Positions 16,508-26,488 of a stretch of 32,094 nucleotides of DNA are shown piece after piece; position 1 is the first letter of the stretch, and each line of letters opens with the position of its first letter. This DNA comes from an uncultured Lachnoclostridium sp. (lineage in GTDB: Bacteria > Bacillota > Clostridia > Lachnospirales > Lachnospiraceae). A program made the translations under genes and the position numbers. Under the pieces are notes generated by a model that saw only the letters and a list, made by a program, of their open reading frames with translations, ran no database searches and was not told the DNA's origin. The stretch spans positions 1 to 32,094 of the forward strand of contig CAMIWE010000021.1 in assembly GCA_946402335.1 (NCBI GenBank). The letters run 5' to 3'.

Positions 16508-17887
16508 ATGAAACTCTGGGGCGGTCGTTTTACCAAAGAAACCAACGAACTGGTGAATGCGTTTAATGCTTCCATTTCCTTTGATTCGCGGTTCTATCAT
16601 CAGGATATCCGCGGCAGTATTGCACACGTTACCATGCTTGCAAAGCAGGGAATTCTTACCGATGCGGAACGTGATACGATGATCACGGCATTAAAAGGCA
16701 TCGAAGCCGATATAGAAAGCGGAAAGCTTCCGATTGACAACTCCCAGGAAGACATTCACAGCTTCGTGGAAGCCAATCTGATCGAACGTGTCGGCGATAC
16801 CGGAAAGAAACTGCATACCGGCCGCAGCCGTAATGACCAGGTCGCCCTGGATATGCGTCTTTATACAAGAGATGAAGTTCTTGAAACAAGAAAGCTGATC
16901 GTTCATCTGATTGAAACCCTGGAAACGATCATGGAAGCCAATACGGAAACCTATATGCCCGGCTTCACGCATCTGCAGAAGGCGCAGCCCGTTACGCTTG
17001 CCCATCATATCGGTGCCTATATTGAAATGTTCAAGCGCGATTACAGCCGTTTGAGCGACCTGTACGAGCGCATGAATTACTGTCCTCTCGGGGCCGGTGC
17101 CCTAGCCGGAACGACCTACCCGCTGGACCGTGACTATACAGCTTCCCTTCTTTCGTTCAAAGCACCCACTTCGAACAGTATGGATTCGGTTTCCGACCGG
17201 GATTATCTGATTGATTATTTAAGTGCCGGCGCAACGATCATGATGCATTTAAGCCGCTTCTCCGAGGAAATGATCCTCTGGAATTCCAACGAATACCGCT
17301 TTATCGAACTGGATGATGCCTATTCGACCGGTTCCAGCATTATGCCCCAGAAGAAGAACCCCGACATTGCCGAGCTGATCCGCGGCAAGACCGGACGGGT
17401 TTACGGAGCGCTCACCAGTCTATTGACGACTATGAAGGGTATCCCGCTTGCCTATAATAAAGACATGCAGGAGGACAAAGAACTCACATTTGACGCAATC
17501 GATACCGTTAAGGGATGTATCTCCCTCTTCGACGGCATGATCTCCACGACGACCTTCCGGAAAGACGTAATGGAAGCTAGCGCAGTCGGCGGCTTCACCA
17601 ATGCAACCGATGCGGCGGATTATCTTGTAAACCACGGCGTTCCGTTCCGGGATGCACACGGCATCATCGGAAGACTCGTTCTTTTGTGTATCGATAAGAA
17701 CTGTGCTCTGGATGATCTTCCGCTTTCGGAATGGAAAGAAATCTGCCCCGTATTTGAAGAAGACATTTACGAAGCAATTTCCTTGAAAACCTGCGTGAAC
17801 CGCAGAAACACCGTCGGTGCTCCGGGGCCAGAAGCCATCGCCCGCGAAATCGCCGAAAACCGGAAATTCTTAAGCGAATGTAAATAA
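16508..17887 (+). CDS. argH: Argininosuccinate lyase
   Basis: Splits argininosuccinate into arginine and fumarate, the last step of the pathway; 459 residues, normal for the fumarase/aspartase superfamily. It starts MKLWGGRF, as ArgH proteins do, and carries TGRSRNDQVALDMRL, LAHHIGAYIEM, and the superfamily signature GSSIMPQKKNPD near residues 276-287, with the catalytic serine in the flexible loop. AAAGGA lies 10 bases before the ATG at 16508. It is a single-gene unit with its own promoter and a strong terminator, separate from argG and argJBD. Confidence 0.97.
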   Translation: MKLWGGRFTKETNELVNAFNASISFDSRFYHQDIRGSIAHVTMLAKQGILTDAERDTMITALKGIEADIESGKLPIDNSQEDIHSFVEANLIERVGDTGKKLHTGRSRNDQVALDMRLYTRDEVLETRKLIVHLIETLETIMEANTETYMPGFTHLQKAQPVTLAHHIGAYIEMFKRDYSRLSDLYERMNYCPLGAGALAGTTYPLDRDYTASLLSFKAPTSNSMDSVSDRDYLIDYLSAGATIMMHLSRFSEEMILWNSNEYRFIELDDAYSTGSSIMPQKKNPDIAELIRGKTGRVYGALTSLLTTMKGIPLAYNKDMQEDKELTFDAIDTVKGCISLFDGMISTTTFRKDVMEASAVGGFTNATDAADYLVNHGVPFRDAHGIIGRLVLLCIDKNCALDDLPLSEWKEICPVFEEDIYEAISLKTCVNRRNTVGAPGPEAIAREIAENRKFLSECK

Positions 17888-17891
17888 TACG

Positions 17892-17923
17892 ACGCAGGGG
17901 TTGATAAAAGCCCCTGCGTTTTT
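17892..17923 (+). terminator. Intrinsic terminator after argH
   Basis: ACGCAGGGG (17892-17900) pairs perfectly with CCCCTGCGT (17911-17919), followed by a T-run. It lies 4 bases after the argH stop and separates argH from the LytTR gene. Confidence 0.93.
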
Positions 17924-17981
17924 CATAAAACGGTAAAGTCCCATTATTTTTGCGTGTAAAATTATTTAGGAGGATAAAACC

Positions 17982-18551
17982 GTGTATATCTATGTAACCG
18001 ATCAGCCGTCGCGATTCGAAATTGAATCGAAGGACGAACGGGTCTTCTGTTCGTTGCCGGAAACGCTCTTTGAACATCTTCGGAGCGTAAACGGCTCCAA
18101 TCCCTGTGCGATCGTATTTCAAAAGCCGCTACCGGAACATGTGGTCCGGGCACTAATGCTGTGCTTTCCGAATGCGGAATTAATTCCGTATGAAACTGCC
18201 GCGGAAAGTCTTTCCGAACTCAGACAGAACCTGCTCTGTCTGAAGCCGGGTTTCTCGGTCAATCTGAAACAAGTACGATGGATTGAAAGTGACCGAAGGC
18301 AGTTGAAGTTTTATCATGACGGATACGTTAGAACAACCAATTATGCAATCGGAAACCTTCCGTTTGAGCGTCTTTGCGGTTTTGGACTTGTCCGTTGTCA
18401 CGAAAGCTACATCGTAAACCTTGATTACGTGGAAAGCCTGCAGCCGGGCGCCTTCGTCATGCAGGACGGTATGATTGTGCCGGTCAGCCGTTCCTATTCC
18501 CGCCACATGACAAAATACCGGAAGGCGTTTCGCGGAAACACCTCCCGGTAA
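17982..18551 (+). CDS. LytTR-domain DNA-binding regulator without a receiver domain
   Basis: A 189-residue protein whose C-terminal half is a LytTR DNA-binding domain: a strand pair with KFYHDGYVRTTNYAIGNL, then LPFERLCGFGLVRCHESYIVNLDYV written over about residues 125-150, and a C-terminal PVSRSYSRHMTKYRKAF recognition element. The first 90 residues do not show the Asp-pocket or Lys of a response-regulator receiver, so it is not a normal two-component regulator; I do not recognise that segment. The start is GTG at 17982, with a perfect AGGAGG 8 bases upstream. No histidine kinase is nearby. It converges on queA with only 12 bases between the stop codons. Targets are unknown; autoregulation is common in LytTR proteins. 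Confidence 0.85.
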   Translation: MYIYVTDQPSRFEIESKDERVFCSLPETLFEHLRSVNGSNPCAIVFQKPLPEHVVRALMLCFPNAELIPYETAAESLSELRQNLLCLKPGFSVNLKQVRWIESDRRQLKFYHDGYVRTTNYAIGNLPFERLCGFGLVRCHESYIVNLDYVESLQPGAFVMQDGMIVPVSRSYSRHMTKYRKAFRGNTSR

Positions 18552-18563
18552 GTATAATCTATG

Positions 18564-19625
18564 CTATTCGGTAAAAAAGCAGGCATCGCCGAAACTGAAG
18601 AAACGATAACGTTCCCTTACAGCTTCCTCATATGCACGAAGCGTCAGTTCCCGTCCCGCATAGGCGGAAACAAGCATGATAAGCGTCGATTCCGGCAAAT
18701 GGAAGTTCGTAATCAAAGCATCCATCTCTTTAAAACGGTATCCCGGATAGATAAAAATCTTCGTTTCACCGCTTTGCGCCTTCATCACACCGTCTTCACC
18801 TGCTACCGATTCAACGGTACGACAGCTCGTCGTTCCGACACAGATCACGCGGTGACCGCTCTTCTTCGCGCGGTTCATCTTCTCTGCGTCCTCTTCCCGC
18901 ACCTGATACCACTCGGTATGCATCTCATGGTCTAAAATATCGTCTTCCTTCACGGGCCGGAACGTTCCTAAGCCTACATGAAGGGTTACATGCGCGATAT
19001 CGATTCCCTTTTCCGCAATCCGGGAAAGCAGTTCCTTCGTAAAATGCAATCCTGCCGTAGGTGCGGCCGCAGAACCGGAATACTTCGCGTATACCGTCTG
19101 ATAACGGTCACGGTCCTTCAGTTCGTGGGTAATATAAGGCGGCAGAGGCATCTGTCCGAGTTCATCAAGAATCTCTTCAAAGATTCCGTCGAAAAGAAAC
19201 TCCACAATCCGGTTCCCGTCCGGAAGCACTTCCTTGATCTCTGCGATCAGCCTGCCGTTTCCGAAACTCACACGGTCGCCAACGCGGCATCGCTTTCCGG
19301 GCTTCACGAGACTCTCCCACTGCGTATCGGAAATCCGCTTCAAAAGTAGGATTTCGATCCTTGCTCCGGGCCCGTCCGGTTCCCGGTACGGTCCGTCCGT
19401 CTTATGCAGCCGTTCTCCGATCAGTCTTGCCGGAATAACCTTCGTATCGTTGATCACAAGACAGTCGCCGGGCATCAGATAATCGATGATATCCGTAAAA
19501 TGCTTATGCTCAAGCTCCCCCGTCTTACGATGAACGACCAAAAGTCTTGACGCGGAACGGTCCGTAAGCGGGTCCTGCGCAATCAGTTCCTTCGGAAGAT
19601 CAAAATAAAAATCACTTGTCTTCAT
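18564..19625 (-). CDS. queA: S-adenosylmethionine:tRNA ribosyltransferase-isomerase
   Basis: Transfers and isomerises the ribosyl part of SAM onto preQ1 in tRNA to form epoxyqueuosine. The 353 residues begin with the family start [13 protein letters not shown], followed by [27 protein letters not shown] and, around residue 186, [11 protein letters not shown]; the C-terminus has [19 protein letters not shown]. It starts 2 bases after the pyrE stop, so it is the last gene of the pyrK-pyrD-pyrE transcript. In many genomes queA is next to tgt and ruvB; here it is not, and tgt is not in the window. No terminator is visible before the convergent LytTR gene. Confidence 0.96.
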   Translation of the reverse strand: MKTSDFYFDLPKELIAQDPLTDRSASRLLVVHRKTGELEHKHFTDIIDYLMPGDCLVINDTKVIPARLIGERLHKTDGPYREPDGPGARIEILLLKRISDTQWESLVKPGKRCRVGDRVSFGNGRLIAEIKEVLPDGNRIVEFLFDGIFEEILDELGQMPLPPYITHELKDRDRYQTVYAKYSGSAAAPTAGLHFTKELLSRIAEKGIDIAHVTLHVGLGTFRPVKEDDILDHEMHTEWYQVREEDAEKMNRAKKSGHRVICVGTTSCRTVESVAGEDGVMKAQSGETKIFIYPGYRFKEMDALITNFHLPESTLIMLVSAYAGRELTLRAYEEAVRERYRFFSFGDACFFTE

Positions 19626-19627
19626 TC

Positions 19628-20314
19628 TTAGAGGCTGACCCCTTCCGCTCCGTACTCGTTAAAATAGTTCTTGATCGCGGCCATAATCTCATCATTGATC
19701 ACAACCGTTCCGTTAACCTCATTGTTGTAGAGTTCTTCGATGACTTCCTTCATCGTAACGATGGCAGCCGTCTCAATGCCGTACAGTTCCTTAATCTCAT
19801 CAAGCGCGCATTTGGTGCCTTTTCCGCGCTCCATGCGGTTCAAAGAAACCATCAGGCCGATAACCTTGATATCTCCCTGCTCCTTTAAGATCGGGAACGT
19901 CTCCTCGATGGATTTACCGGAGGTCGTAACGTCTTCGATAATTACAACGCGGTCTCCGTCTTTCAGTTTGCTTCCGAGAAGAATACCGACATCTCCGTGG
20001 TCCTTCACTTCCTTCCGATTGCTGCAGTAGCGGATTTCCTTACCGTACAGTTCGGAAAATGCAATGCAGGTCGCCACACTCAACGGAATACCTTTATAAG
20101 CAGGTCCGAACAGTACATCGAAATCGGTTCCGTACCGGTCATGAATGGCCTTCGCGTAGTATTCGCCGAGCTTCTTTAACTGGTAGCCGGTCACATAACT
20201 TCCGGCATTCATAAAGAACGGGGATTTCCGTCCGCTCTTAAGCGTAAAATCGCCGAATTTCAATACATTGCTCTCCACCATAAAGCGGATAAATTCCTTC
20301 TTATACTGTTCCAT
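19628..20314 (-). CDS. pyrE: Orotate phosphoribosyltransferase
   Basis: Joins orotate and PRPP to make OMP. The 228-residue protein has the PRPP-binding signature [13 protein letters not shown] (about 123-135), an N-terminal [16 protein letters not shown] typical of PyrE, and [15 protein letters not shown] lies 5 bases before the ATG at 20314. It is 22 bases after pyrD and abuts queA. The pyrF gene (OMP decarboxylase) that would normally complete this block is not between pyrK and pyrE. Confidence 0.96.
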   Translation of the reverse strand: MEQYKKEFIRFMVESNVLKFGDFTLKSGRKSPFFMNAGSYVTGYQLKKLGEYYAKAIHDRYGTDFDVLFGPAYKGIPLSVATCIAFSELYGKEIRYCSNRKEVKDHGDVGILLGSKLKDGDRVVIIEDVTTSGKSIEETFPILKEQGDIKVIGLMVSLNRMERGKGTKCALDEIKELYGIETAAIVTMKEVIEELYNNEVNGTVVINDEIMAAIKNYFNEYGAEGVSL

Positions 20315-20336
20315 ATGCTCACCTGTAATCCTTTAC

Positions 20337-21242
20337 TTATTTAACACAGCCGATGATCTCGTTGATATCGGCTATATTATTGTCTCTTAAAAATGCTTCG
20401 ATGCCGGAAACAATCTCGGCCGTCACGCCGGGGTTTCGGAAATTAGCGGTTCCGACGCTTATCGCCGTTGCACCGGCCATCAGGAACTCAATTGCGTCAT
20501 CCGCACAGGCAATTCCGCCCATTCCGATCAAAGGAAGCTTAACGGCATGTGCCACCTGATATACCATTCTTACGGCAACCGGCTTAATGGCGGGACCCGA
20601 AAGGCCGCCGGTACGGTTTGCAAGGGCAAATGTGCGGCGTCGGATATCAATCTTCATGCCCATCAGCGTATTGATGAGGGAAATACCGTCCGCTCCGCCG
20701 GCCTCAACCGCTTTCGCGATCTCGGTGATGTCGGTCACGTTCGGACTGAGCTTCATAAATACCGGCTTCTTACCGGCAACGTTCTTCACGGCTTTCGTAA
20801 TCTCTTCGGCCATCTTCGGATCGGTTCCGAAGGTGATTCCGCCTGCCTTTACGTTCGGGCAGGAAATGTTGATTTCAAGAATATCCGCTGAACTTTCGGA
20901 CAGACGCTTAACCGCATCCGTATATTCCTCGGTCGTATGACCGCATACATTTACAATCTTCCTCGTATTAAACTGCTCAAGAAACGGCAGGTCCCGTTCC
21001 AAAAAGACATCCAGTCCGGGATTCTGCAGCCCGATCGCATTCAGCATGCCGCCGGTCGTTTCCATGACTCTCGGTGTCGGATTGCCTTCCCAGGGTGTTA
21101 CGGAAACGCCTTTGGTCACCACGCCTCCGAGCTTATTTAAGTCCGTAAAGCGGGCAAATTCTATGCCCGAACCAAATGTACCCGAAGCCGTCAGAACGGG
21201 ATTTTTCAAGGTCACACCGGCAAGTTTTACTTCGGTATTCAT
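20337..21242 (-). CDS. pyrD: Dihydroorotate dehydrogenase B, catalytic subunit
   Basis: FMN flavoprotein that oxidises dihydroorotate to orotate and passes electrons to PyrK. The 301 residues are typical of class 1B enzymes. The catalytic base is C128 in INISCPNVKAGG, which distinguishes class 1 from the serine-using class 2 enzymes. Other motifs are PVLTASGTFG, KGVSVTPWEGNPTPRV and the C-terminal IGMGGIACADDAIEFLMAGA phosphate-binding region. AGGAGG lies 7 bases before the ATG at 21242. It follows pyrK after 11 bases, and the two subunits form an NAD-linked heterotetramer in known cases. Confidence 0.97.
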   Translation of the reverse strand: MNTEVKLAGVTLKNPVLTASGTFGSGIEFARFTDLNKLGGVVTKGVSVTPWEGNPTPRVMETTGGMLNAIGLQNPGLDVFLERDLPFLEQFNTRKIVNVCGHTTEEYTDAVKRLSESSADILEINISCPNVKAGGITFGTDPKMAEEITKAVKNVAGKKPVFMKLSPNVTDITEIAKAVEAGGADGISLINTLMGMKIDIRRRTFALANRTGGLSGPAIKPVAVRMVYQVAHAVKLPLIGMGGIACADDAIEFLMAGATAISVGTANFRNPGVTAEIVSGIEAFLRDNNIADINEIIGCVK

Positions 21243-21253
21243 CCCCGTACCTC

Positions 21254-22030
21254 CTAACTTCTCGTAAAATCAAGCACTTTCGAATCGAAAACCGGTCCTT
21301 CGGTGCAGATTCTTGCATTCTTTACATGACTGTGGCCGTCAACTTCTCTTGTCTTCGTGATGCAGCCGAGGCACGCACCGATTCCGCAAGCCATGCGTTC
21401 CTCCAGGGAAATCAATGCCGTTCCGCCATTTGCCTCAGTATACGAAGCAAGTCCTTTAAGCATCGGCATCGGTCCGCAGGCACATACGGTATGAACCGAA
21501 ATACCAAGTTCGCGGATGGCATCCACAACGGTTCCGTGGACCCCGAGACTTCCGTCATCGGTAGCGATCACAACCTTGCCGTAGTTTTCAAATGCATCCA
21601 CAAGGAAGGTCCCTTTATCACGAAAACCGAGTACAATCGTTACCTTCTTGCCCTGCTCTTTCAGTTTTCTCGAAAGATACAGCATCGGAGGGATTCCGAT
21701 TCCGCCGCCGACAACGGTTACATCCTCCGAATCGATATCCGGATATCCGTTCCCGACCGGTCCGAGGATCTTGATCGTATCTCCGCTCTTCTTTTCGGCA
21801 AATTCCGCGGTTCCGAACCCGACGATCCGGAATACGAGCCTGAGATGACCGTTCATCGATTCACAGATGCTGATTGGTCTCGGTAAGAGATGCGCATTGT
21901 CATCACAATACAGGCATACGAACTGCCCGGGGCGGGCTTCCTTTGCGATTCCGGGTGCATTAACGAGCATGTCAATGATTCCCGGAGCGATTGTCTGAAC
22001 GGATACAACCGTTCCCTTCGTGTATTCCAT
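21254..22030 (-). CDS. pyrK: Dihydroorotate dehydrogenase B, electron-transfer subunit
   Basis: FAD and [2Fe-2S] subunit that moves electrons from PyrD to NAD. From the ATG at 22030 it has 258 residues. The FAD motif is LLPRPISI (about 48-55), the NAD-binding loop VTVVGGGIGIPPML (104-117), CACGPMPML follows, and the cluster ligands are C215, C220, C223 and C242 (ACGIGACLGC and the later RICTEG). GGAGGGG lies 3 bases before the ATG; a longer frame to 22093 would include promoter sequence and is rejected. It heads the pyr operon. The leader is too short to hold a PyrR-type attenuator. Confidence 0.96.
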   Translation of the reverse strand: MEYTKGTVVSVQTIAPGIIDMLVNAPGIAKEARPGQFVCLYCDDNAHLLPRPISICESMNGHLRLVFRIVGFGTAEFAEKKSGDTIKILGPVGNGYPDIDSEDVTVVGGGIGIPPMLYLSRKLKEQGKKVTIVLGFRDKGTFLVDAFENYGKVVIATDDGSLGVHGTVVDAIRELGISVHTVCACGPMPMLKGLASYTEANGGTALISLEERMACGIGACLGCITKTREVDGHSHVKNARICTEGPVFDSKVLDFTRS

Positions 22031-22064
22031 AGTCCCCTCCGAATAGTAGGCGATATCTTGTAAC

Positions 22065-22093
22065 AGTATATATGAAAACCACAAAAGATGCAA
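22065..22093 (-). promoter_or_regulatory. Promoter for the pyrK-pyrD-pyrE-queA operon
   Basis: Read on the minus strand: TTGCAT (22088-22093), 17-base spacer, TATACT (22065-22070), about 35 bases before the pyrK start. The short leader leaves no space for an anti-terminator/terminator pair, so control of this operon differs from the classical PyrR attenuation. Confidence 0.75.
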
Positions 22094-22115
22094 TTGTAAA
22101 TCACCTTTTTTTGAG

Positions 22116-22144
22116 TTGCTTATTTCTTATAAAAATGGTAGAAT
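22116..22144 (+). promoter_or_regulatory. Promoter for the activase/dehydratase gene
   Basis: TTGCTT (22116-22121), 17-base spacer, TAGAAT (22139-22144), 50 bases before the start codon. It is divergent from and close to the pyrK promoter, with about 22 bases between the two -35 boxes. Confidence 0.6.
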
Positions 22145-22193
22145 AATCGTCGAATGCAGTTTGGGGACTGTATTGTCATTACGGAGGAATGGA

Positions 22194-25100
22194 ATGGAAC
22201 AATACCGTCTTGGCATTGATATCGGCTCTACGACCGTAAAAATTGCCATCATTAATGAAAATCAGGAAATTTTATTTGCCGATTATGAACGTCATTTCGC
22301 GAACATTCAGGCAACCCTTGCAAAACTTGTAAAGAAGGCTCTTACCGAGATCGGCGACCATACCGTCTGCCCGGTTATGACCGGTTCCGGCGGACTTGCC
22401 ATCGCAGGTCAGATGAACGTTCCCTTTGTACAGGAAGTTGTTGCGGTTTCGTCCGCACTCTCCTATTATTCGCCGAAAACCGACGTAGCCATTGAGCTCG
22501 GCGGCGAAGACGCTAAGATTGTCTATTTTACCGGTGGTATCGAGCAGCGGATGAACGGCATCTGCGCCGGCGGTACCGGTTCTTTCATTGACCAGATGGC
22601 CAGTCTTTTAAAGACCGACGCCTCCGGTCTCAATGAATACGCAAAATCCTATCGCGAAATCTATCCGATCGCGGCACGTTGCGGCGTATTTGCCAAATCG
22701 GACATTCAGCCTTTGATCAACGAAGGTGCTACGAAGCCGGACCTTTCCGCTTCGATCTTTCAGGCTGTCGTAAACCAGACCATCAGCGGCCTTGCATGCG
22801 GCAAGCCGATCCGCGGTAACGTCGCATTCCTGGGCGGACCGCTTCATTTCCTGACCGAACTCCGTCAGGCTTTTATCCGTACGCTGAAACTGACTCCCGA
22901 GCAGGTATATGCACCCGACCATTCGCATCTTTTCGCTGCGATCGGTTCCGCTATGTCTTCGGAAGGAAAATGCCCCGCCACGCTGTCTTCCATGTTCGAA
23001 ACGCTCGACAAAGGAATTCACATGGCATTTGAAGTGGACCGCATGGAGCCTCTGTTTTCTTCCGAGGAGGAGTACGAGGCTTTCAAGCAGCGCCATTCAA
23101 AGCATACGGTTGAAAAAAGCCCTCTTGCGGATTATGAAGGCAACTGCTATCTCGGTATTGATGCCGGTTCCACAACGACCAAACTTGCCCTGGTCGGCGA
23201 AGACGGCAAATTATTGTATTCCTTTTACAGCAACAACAACGGTTCTCTGTTAAAAACGACCATCCGCGCGATCAAGGAAGTTTATGCGCAGATGCCCGAG
23301 TCGGTTCGAATCGTACGGGCATGCTCTACCGGTTACGGCGAAGCGCTCGTTAAATCCGCCCTGATGCTTGATGAGGGCGAAGTGGAAACCGTTGCGCACT
23401 ACTATGCCGCTTCGTTCTTCAATCCTTCCGTTGACTGCATCTTAGATATCGGCGGCCAGGATATGAAATGCATCAAGATCAAGAACCATACGGTTGACAA
23501 AGTACAGCTGAACGAAGCCTGCTCTTCGGGCTGCGGTTCCTTTATCGAAACCTTTGCGAAGAGCCTTGATTACGATGTATCGGACTTCGCCAAGATTGCC
23601 CTTTTTGCCAAAAATCCGATCGATCTCGGCTCCCGTTGTACCGTATTCATGAATTCGAAAGTTAAGCAGGCCCAGAAGGAAGGCGCTACGGTTGCCGATA
23701 TTTCCGCAGGTCTTGCTTATTCCGTTATCAAAAACGCCCTTTATAAGGTTATCAAGGTTACCGACCCTTCCGATCTCGGACGCAACATCGTCGTTCAGGG
23801 CGGTACCTTCTATAACGACGCCGTGCTCAGAAGCCTTGAGCGTATTGCCGGCGTTGAGGTTGTACGTCCGGATATTGCCGGTATCATGGGTGCATTTGGC
23901 GCCGCCCTTATCGCACGTGAGCATTACGACGGCACCATGTCAACAATGCTTGACGAGGAGCAGGTCGGCGAACTCAAATTCGAAACAACGATGGCACGCT
24001 GCAAAGGCTGTACGAACGCGTGTCTTCTTACCGTTAACCGTTTCTCGGGCGGACGCCAGTTCGTATCCGGAAACCGCTGCGAACGCGGTATTGGCAAGGA
24101 AAAGAACGCCGAAGGCATCCCGAACCTGTTCGACTATAAGTTAAAGCGTACCTTTGACTATACGCCTCTTACCGAGGTGGAGGCAAAGCGCGGCAAAGTC
24201 GGTATTCCGCGTGTTCTGAACATGTACGAGAACTATCCGTTCTGGTTTACGTTCTTTACAAAACTCGGCTACCGCGTCATTCTCTCGCCCGCCAGCAACC
24301 GTAAGATTTACGAGCTCGGTATCGAATCGATCCCGAGTGAATCGGAATGCTATCCGGCCAAGCTCGCGCATGGTCATATCACCTGGCTCATAAAGCAGAA
24401 CGTACCGTATATCTTCTATCCCTGCATTCCTTACGAACGCAAAGAGGATGCCGGCGCAGGCAACCACTATAACTGCCCGATTGTTACATCCTACGGGGAA
24501 AATATCAAGAATAACGTCGATGAACTGTTCCAGAATCCGGATATCGTTTATGAGAATCCTTTCTTCTCTTTGGAGAACGAACAGATCATCACCGACGGAC
24601 TTCTGCGTCATTTTAAACCGAAGGGAATTCACGAGCAGGAAATCCGTGACGCCGCGCATGCCGCTTACATGGAACTCAACCGGATTCGGGAAGATATCCG
24701 CAAAAAGGGCGAAGAAACCCTTAAATATCTTGAAGTTACCGGACGGAACGGCATTGTCCTTGCCGGCCGCCCGTACCATATCGATCCCGAGATTCATCAC
24801 GGAATCCCTGATATGATCTGTTCCTACGGCGTTGCCGTTCTTACCGAGGACAGCGTCAGCCATCTCGGCAAAGCGGAACGTCCGATGATCGTCGTGGACC
24901 AGTGGATGTACCATACCCGTCTTTATAATGCGGCACAGTTTGTCACAACCAGAAAGGATCTGGAACTGATCCAGCTGAACTCCTTCGGCTGCGGTCTTGA
25001 CGCCGTTACTACCGACGGTGTCAACGATATCCTTTCCGCTGCCGGCAAGATTTATACCGTTTTAAAGATTGACGAGGTAAACAACCTCGGTGCTGCCAGA

Positions 25101-26432
25101 ATCCGCGTACGTTCGCTTCTTTCCGCAATCAAAGACCGCAAGCGCAAGAATTATACCTGTGAAACGACGAGTGCCCGCTATGACCGCGCCGTATTTACGC
25201 AGGAAATGAAGAAGGAATATACGGTTCTTGCACCGCAGATGTCACCGATTCATTTCCGTCTTCTCGAAAAGGCATTCTGCTATTCGGGATATAAGCTTGA
25301 AGTACTCGGGAACGATAACCGCGACGCAATCGACGTCGGTTTGAAATATGTAAATAACGATGCATGCTATCCGTCTCTGATCGTTGTCGGCCAGTTTATG
25401 AGCGCCCTGCTCTCCGGCCGTTACGATACGCATAAGGTTGCCATTCTGATCACACAGACCGGTGGCGGATGCCGTGCAACGAACTATATCGGATTTATCC
25501 GAAGAGCCTTAAAGAACGCCGGAATGGATTATGTTCCTGTCATCTCCTTAAGCACCACAGGACTTGAGAAGAACCCCGGACTCAAATACCGTCCGAAGAT
25601 TCTTATGCGTTGTCTGGAGTCTCTGATTTACGGTGACCTTCTGATGCGCGTTCTGTACCGCATGCGTCCTTACGAGAAGACTCCCGGAAGCGCCAATGCC
25701 CTATACGAAAAATGGAATGCAAAACTGAGCGAAGACCTGAAGAGCCCTTCCTTTGGCAAGTTCAAAAAGAACTGCCGTGCACTCGTTAAGGAATTCGATA
25801 ACCTTCCGATTGATGAAACCATTAAGAAACCCCGTGTCGGAATCGTCGGCGAGATTCTCGTTAAGTTCCTTCCTACCGCGAACAACCACCTTGTGGATCT
25901 TCTCGAGCAGGAAGGTGCCGAAGCGGTATGTCCTGATCTGATCGACTTCTTCCTGTATACATGTTACGATAACGAGATCAAATATCAACTTCTCGGAAAG
26001 AGCAAAAAGGTTGCCCGCTACAACAACTGGGCTATCAGCATCATCGAATTTTTCCGAAAGGCGGGCCAGGAGGAACTGAAGGCTAGCAAACACTTCGAGC
26101 ACGCGAACCCGATCCAGTATATGCAGAAGCTCTCCGAGCCTTATGTATCGCCCGGAAATATGACCGGTGAAGGCTGGTTTCTCACTTCCGAAATGGTCGA
26201 GCTGATCGAGACCGGCACGCCCAACATCGTATGTGCACAGCCTTTTGCCTGTCTGCCAAACCACATCGTCGGAAAAGGCGTTATTAAGACGCTGCGGGCA
26301 CATTTTCCGAATGCCAATATCGTTGCCGTCGACTATGACCCCGGTGCCAGCGAAGTTAACCAGCTGAACCGTATCAAACTGATGCTCTCCGTTGCCAATA
26401 AGAGGGCTCAGGAAGGAATCGGAACCAGATAA
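22194..26432 (+). CDS. Giant 2-hydroxyacyl-CoA dehydratase activase/dehydratase-like protein
   Basis: A 1412-residue protein. Two tandem BadF/BadG/BcrA/BcrD ATPase domains come first: [14 protein letters not shown] (6-19) with [11 protein letters not shown] near 124, and [16 protein letters not shown] from about 318 with [10 protein letters not shown] near 442. In the known activator a single such domain with one Cys per subunit holds a shared [4Fe-4S] cluster and uses ATP to push an electron into the dehydratase. A Cys-rich patch, [10 protein letters not shown], follows near 602. Then comes a DUF2229-type region ([14 protein letters not shown], from about 669), and a C-terminal half resembling the HgdB-like dehydratase subunit, with [12 protein letters not shown] near 1090. 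The ATG at 22194 has GGAGG 6 bases upstream. No CoA-transferase or dehydratase pair lies beside it. Substrate and true activity are unknown. Confidence 0.88.
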   Translation: MEQYRLGIDIGSTTVKIAIINENQEILFADYERHFANIQATLAKLVKKALTEIGDHTVCPVMTGSGGLAIAGQMNVPFVQEVVAVSSALSYYSPKTDVAIELGGEDAKIVYFTGGIEQRMNGICAGGTGSFIDQMASLLKTDASGLNEYAKSYREIYPIAARCGVFAKSDIQPLINEGATKPDLSASIFQAVVNQTISGLACGKPIRGNVAFLGGPLHFLTELRQAFIRTLKLTPEQVYAPDHSHLFAAIGSAMSSEGKCPATLSSMFETLDKGIHMAFEVDRMEPLFSSEEEYEAFKQRHSKHTVEKSPLADYEGNCYLGIDAGSTTTKLALVGEDGKLLYSFYSNNNGSLLKTTIRAIKEVYAQMPESVRIVRACSTGYGEALVKSALMLDEGEVETVAHYYAASFFNPSVDCILDIGGQDMKCIKIKNHTVDKVQLNEACSSGCGSFIETFAKSLDYDVSDFAKIALFAKNPIDLGSRCTVFMNSKVKQAQKEGATVADISAGLAYSVIKNALYKVIKVTDPSDLGRNIVVQGGTFYNDAVLRSLERIAGVEVVRPDIAGIMGAFGAALIAREHYDGTMSTMLDEEQVGELKFETTMARCKGCTNACLLTVNRFSGGRQFVSGNRCERGIGKEKNAEGIPNLFDYKLKRTFDYTPLTEVEAKRGKVGIPRVLNMYENYPFWFTFFTKLGYRVILSPASNRKIYELGIESIPSESECYPAKLAHGHITWLIKQNVPYIFYPCIPYERKEDAGAGNHYNCPIVTSYGENIKNNVDELFQNPDIVYENPFFSLENEQIITDGLLRHFKPKGIHEQEIRDAAHAAYMELNRIREDIRKKGEETLKYLEVTGRNGIVLAGRPYHIDPEIHHGIPDMICSYGVAVLTEDSVSHLGKAERPMIVVDQWMYHTRLYNAAQFVTTRKDLELIQLNSFGCGLDAVTTDGVNDILSAAGKIYTVLKIDEVNNLGAARIRVRSLLSAIKDRKRKNYTCETTSARYDRAVFTQEMKKEYTVLAPQMSPIHFRLLEKAFCYSGYKLEVLGNDNRDAIDVGLKYVNNDACYPSLIVVGQFMSALLSGRYDTHKVAILITQTGGGCRATNYIGFIRRALKNAGMDYVPVISLSTTGLEKNPGLKYRPKILMRCLESLIYGDLLMRVLYRMRPYEKTPGSANALYEKWNAKLSEDLKSPSFGKFKKNCRALVKEFDNLPIDETIKKPRVGIVGEILVKFLPTANNHLVDLLEQEGAEAVCPDLIDFFLYTCYDNEIKYQLLGKSKKVARYNNWAISIIEFFRKAGQEELKASKHFEHANPIQYMQKLSEPYVSPGNMTGEGWFLTSEMVELIETGTPNIVCAQPFACLPNHIVGKGVIKTLRAHFPNANIVAVDYDPGASEVNQLNRIKLMLSVANKRAQEGIGTR

Positions 26433-26452
26433 TATCATATATCAAAACTAAG

Positions 26453-26480
26453 AAAGCCGCTGAAGTTCAGCGGCTTTTCC
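26453..26480 (+). terminator. Intrinsic terminator after the activase gene (possibly bidirectional)
   Basis: AAAGCCGCTG (26453-26462) pairs with CAGCGGCTTT (26468-26477) around AAGTT, followed by TCC. It is 20 bases after the activase stop and 9 bases before the convergent esterase gene ends; the symmetrical A and T flanks would let it serve both genes. Confidence 0.88.
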
Positions 26481-26488
26481 TATCTTCA

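Noticed and set aside
22116..22193. N-terminal extension of the activase gene to 22116
   Set aside because: It would begin at the -35 box of its own promoter; ATG at 22194 has GGAGG at the right distance and matches the family start.
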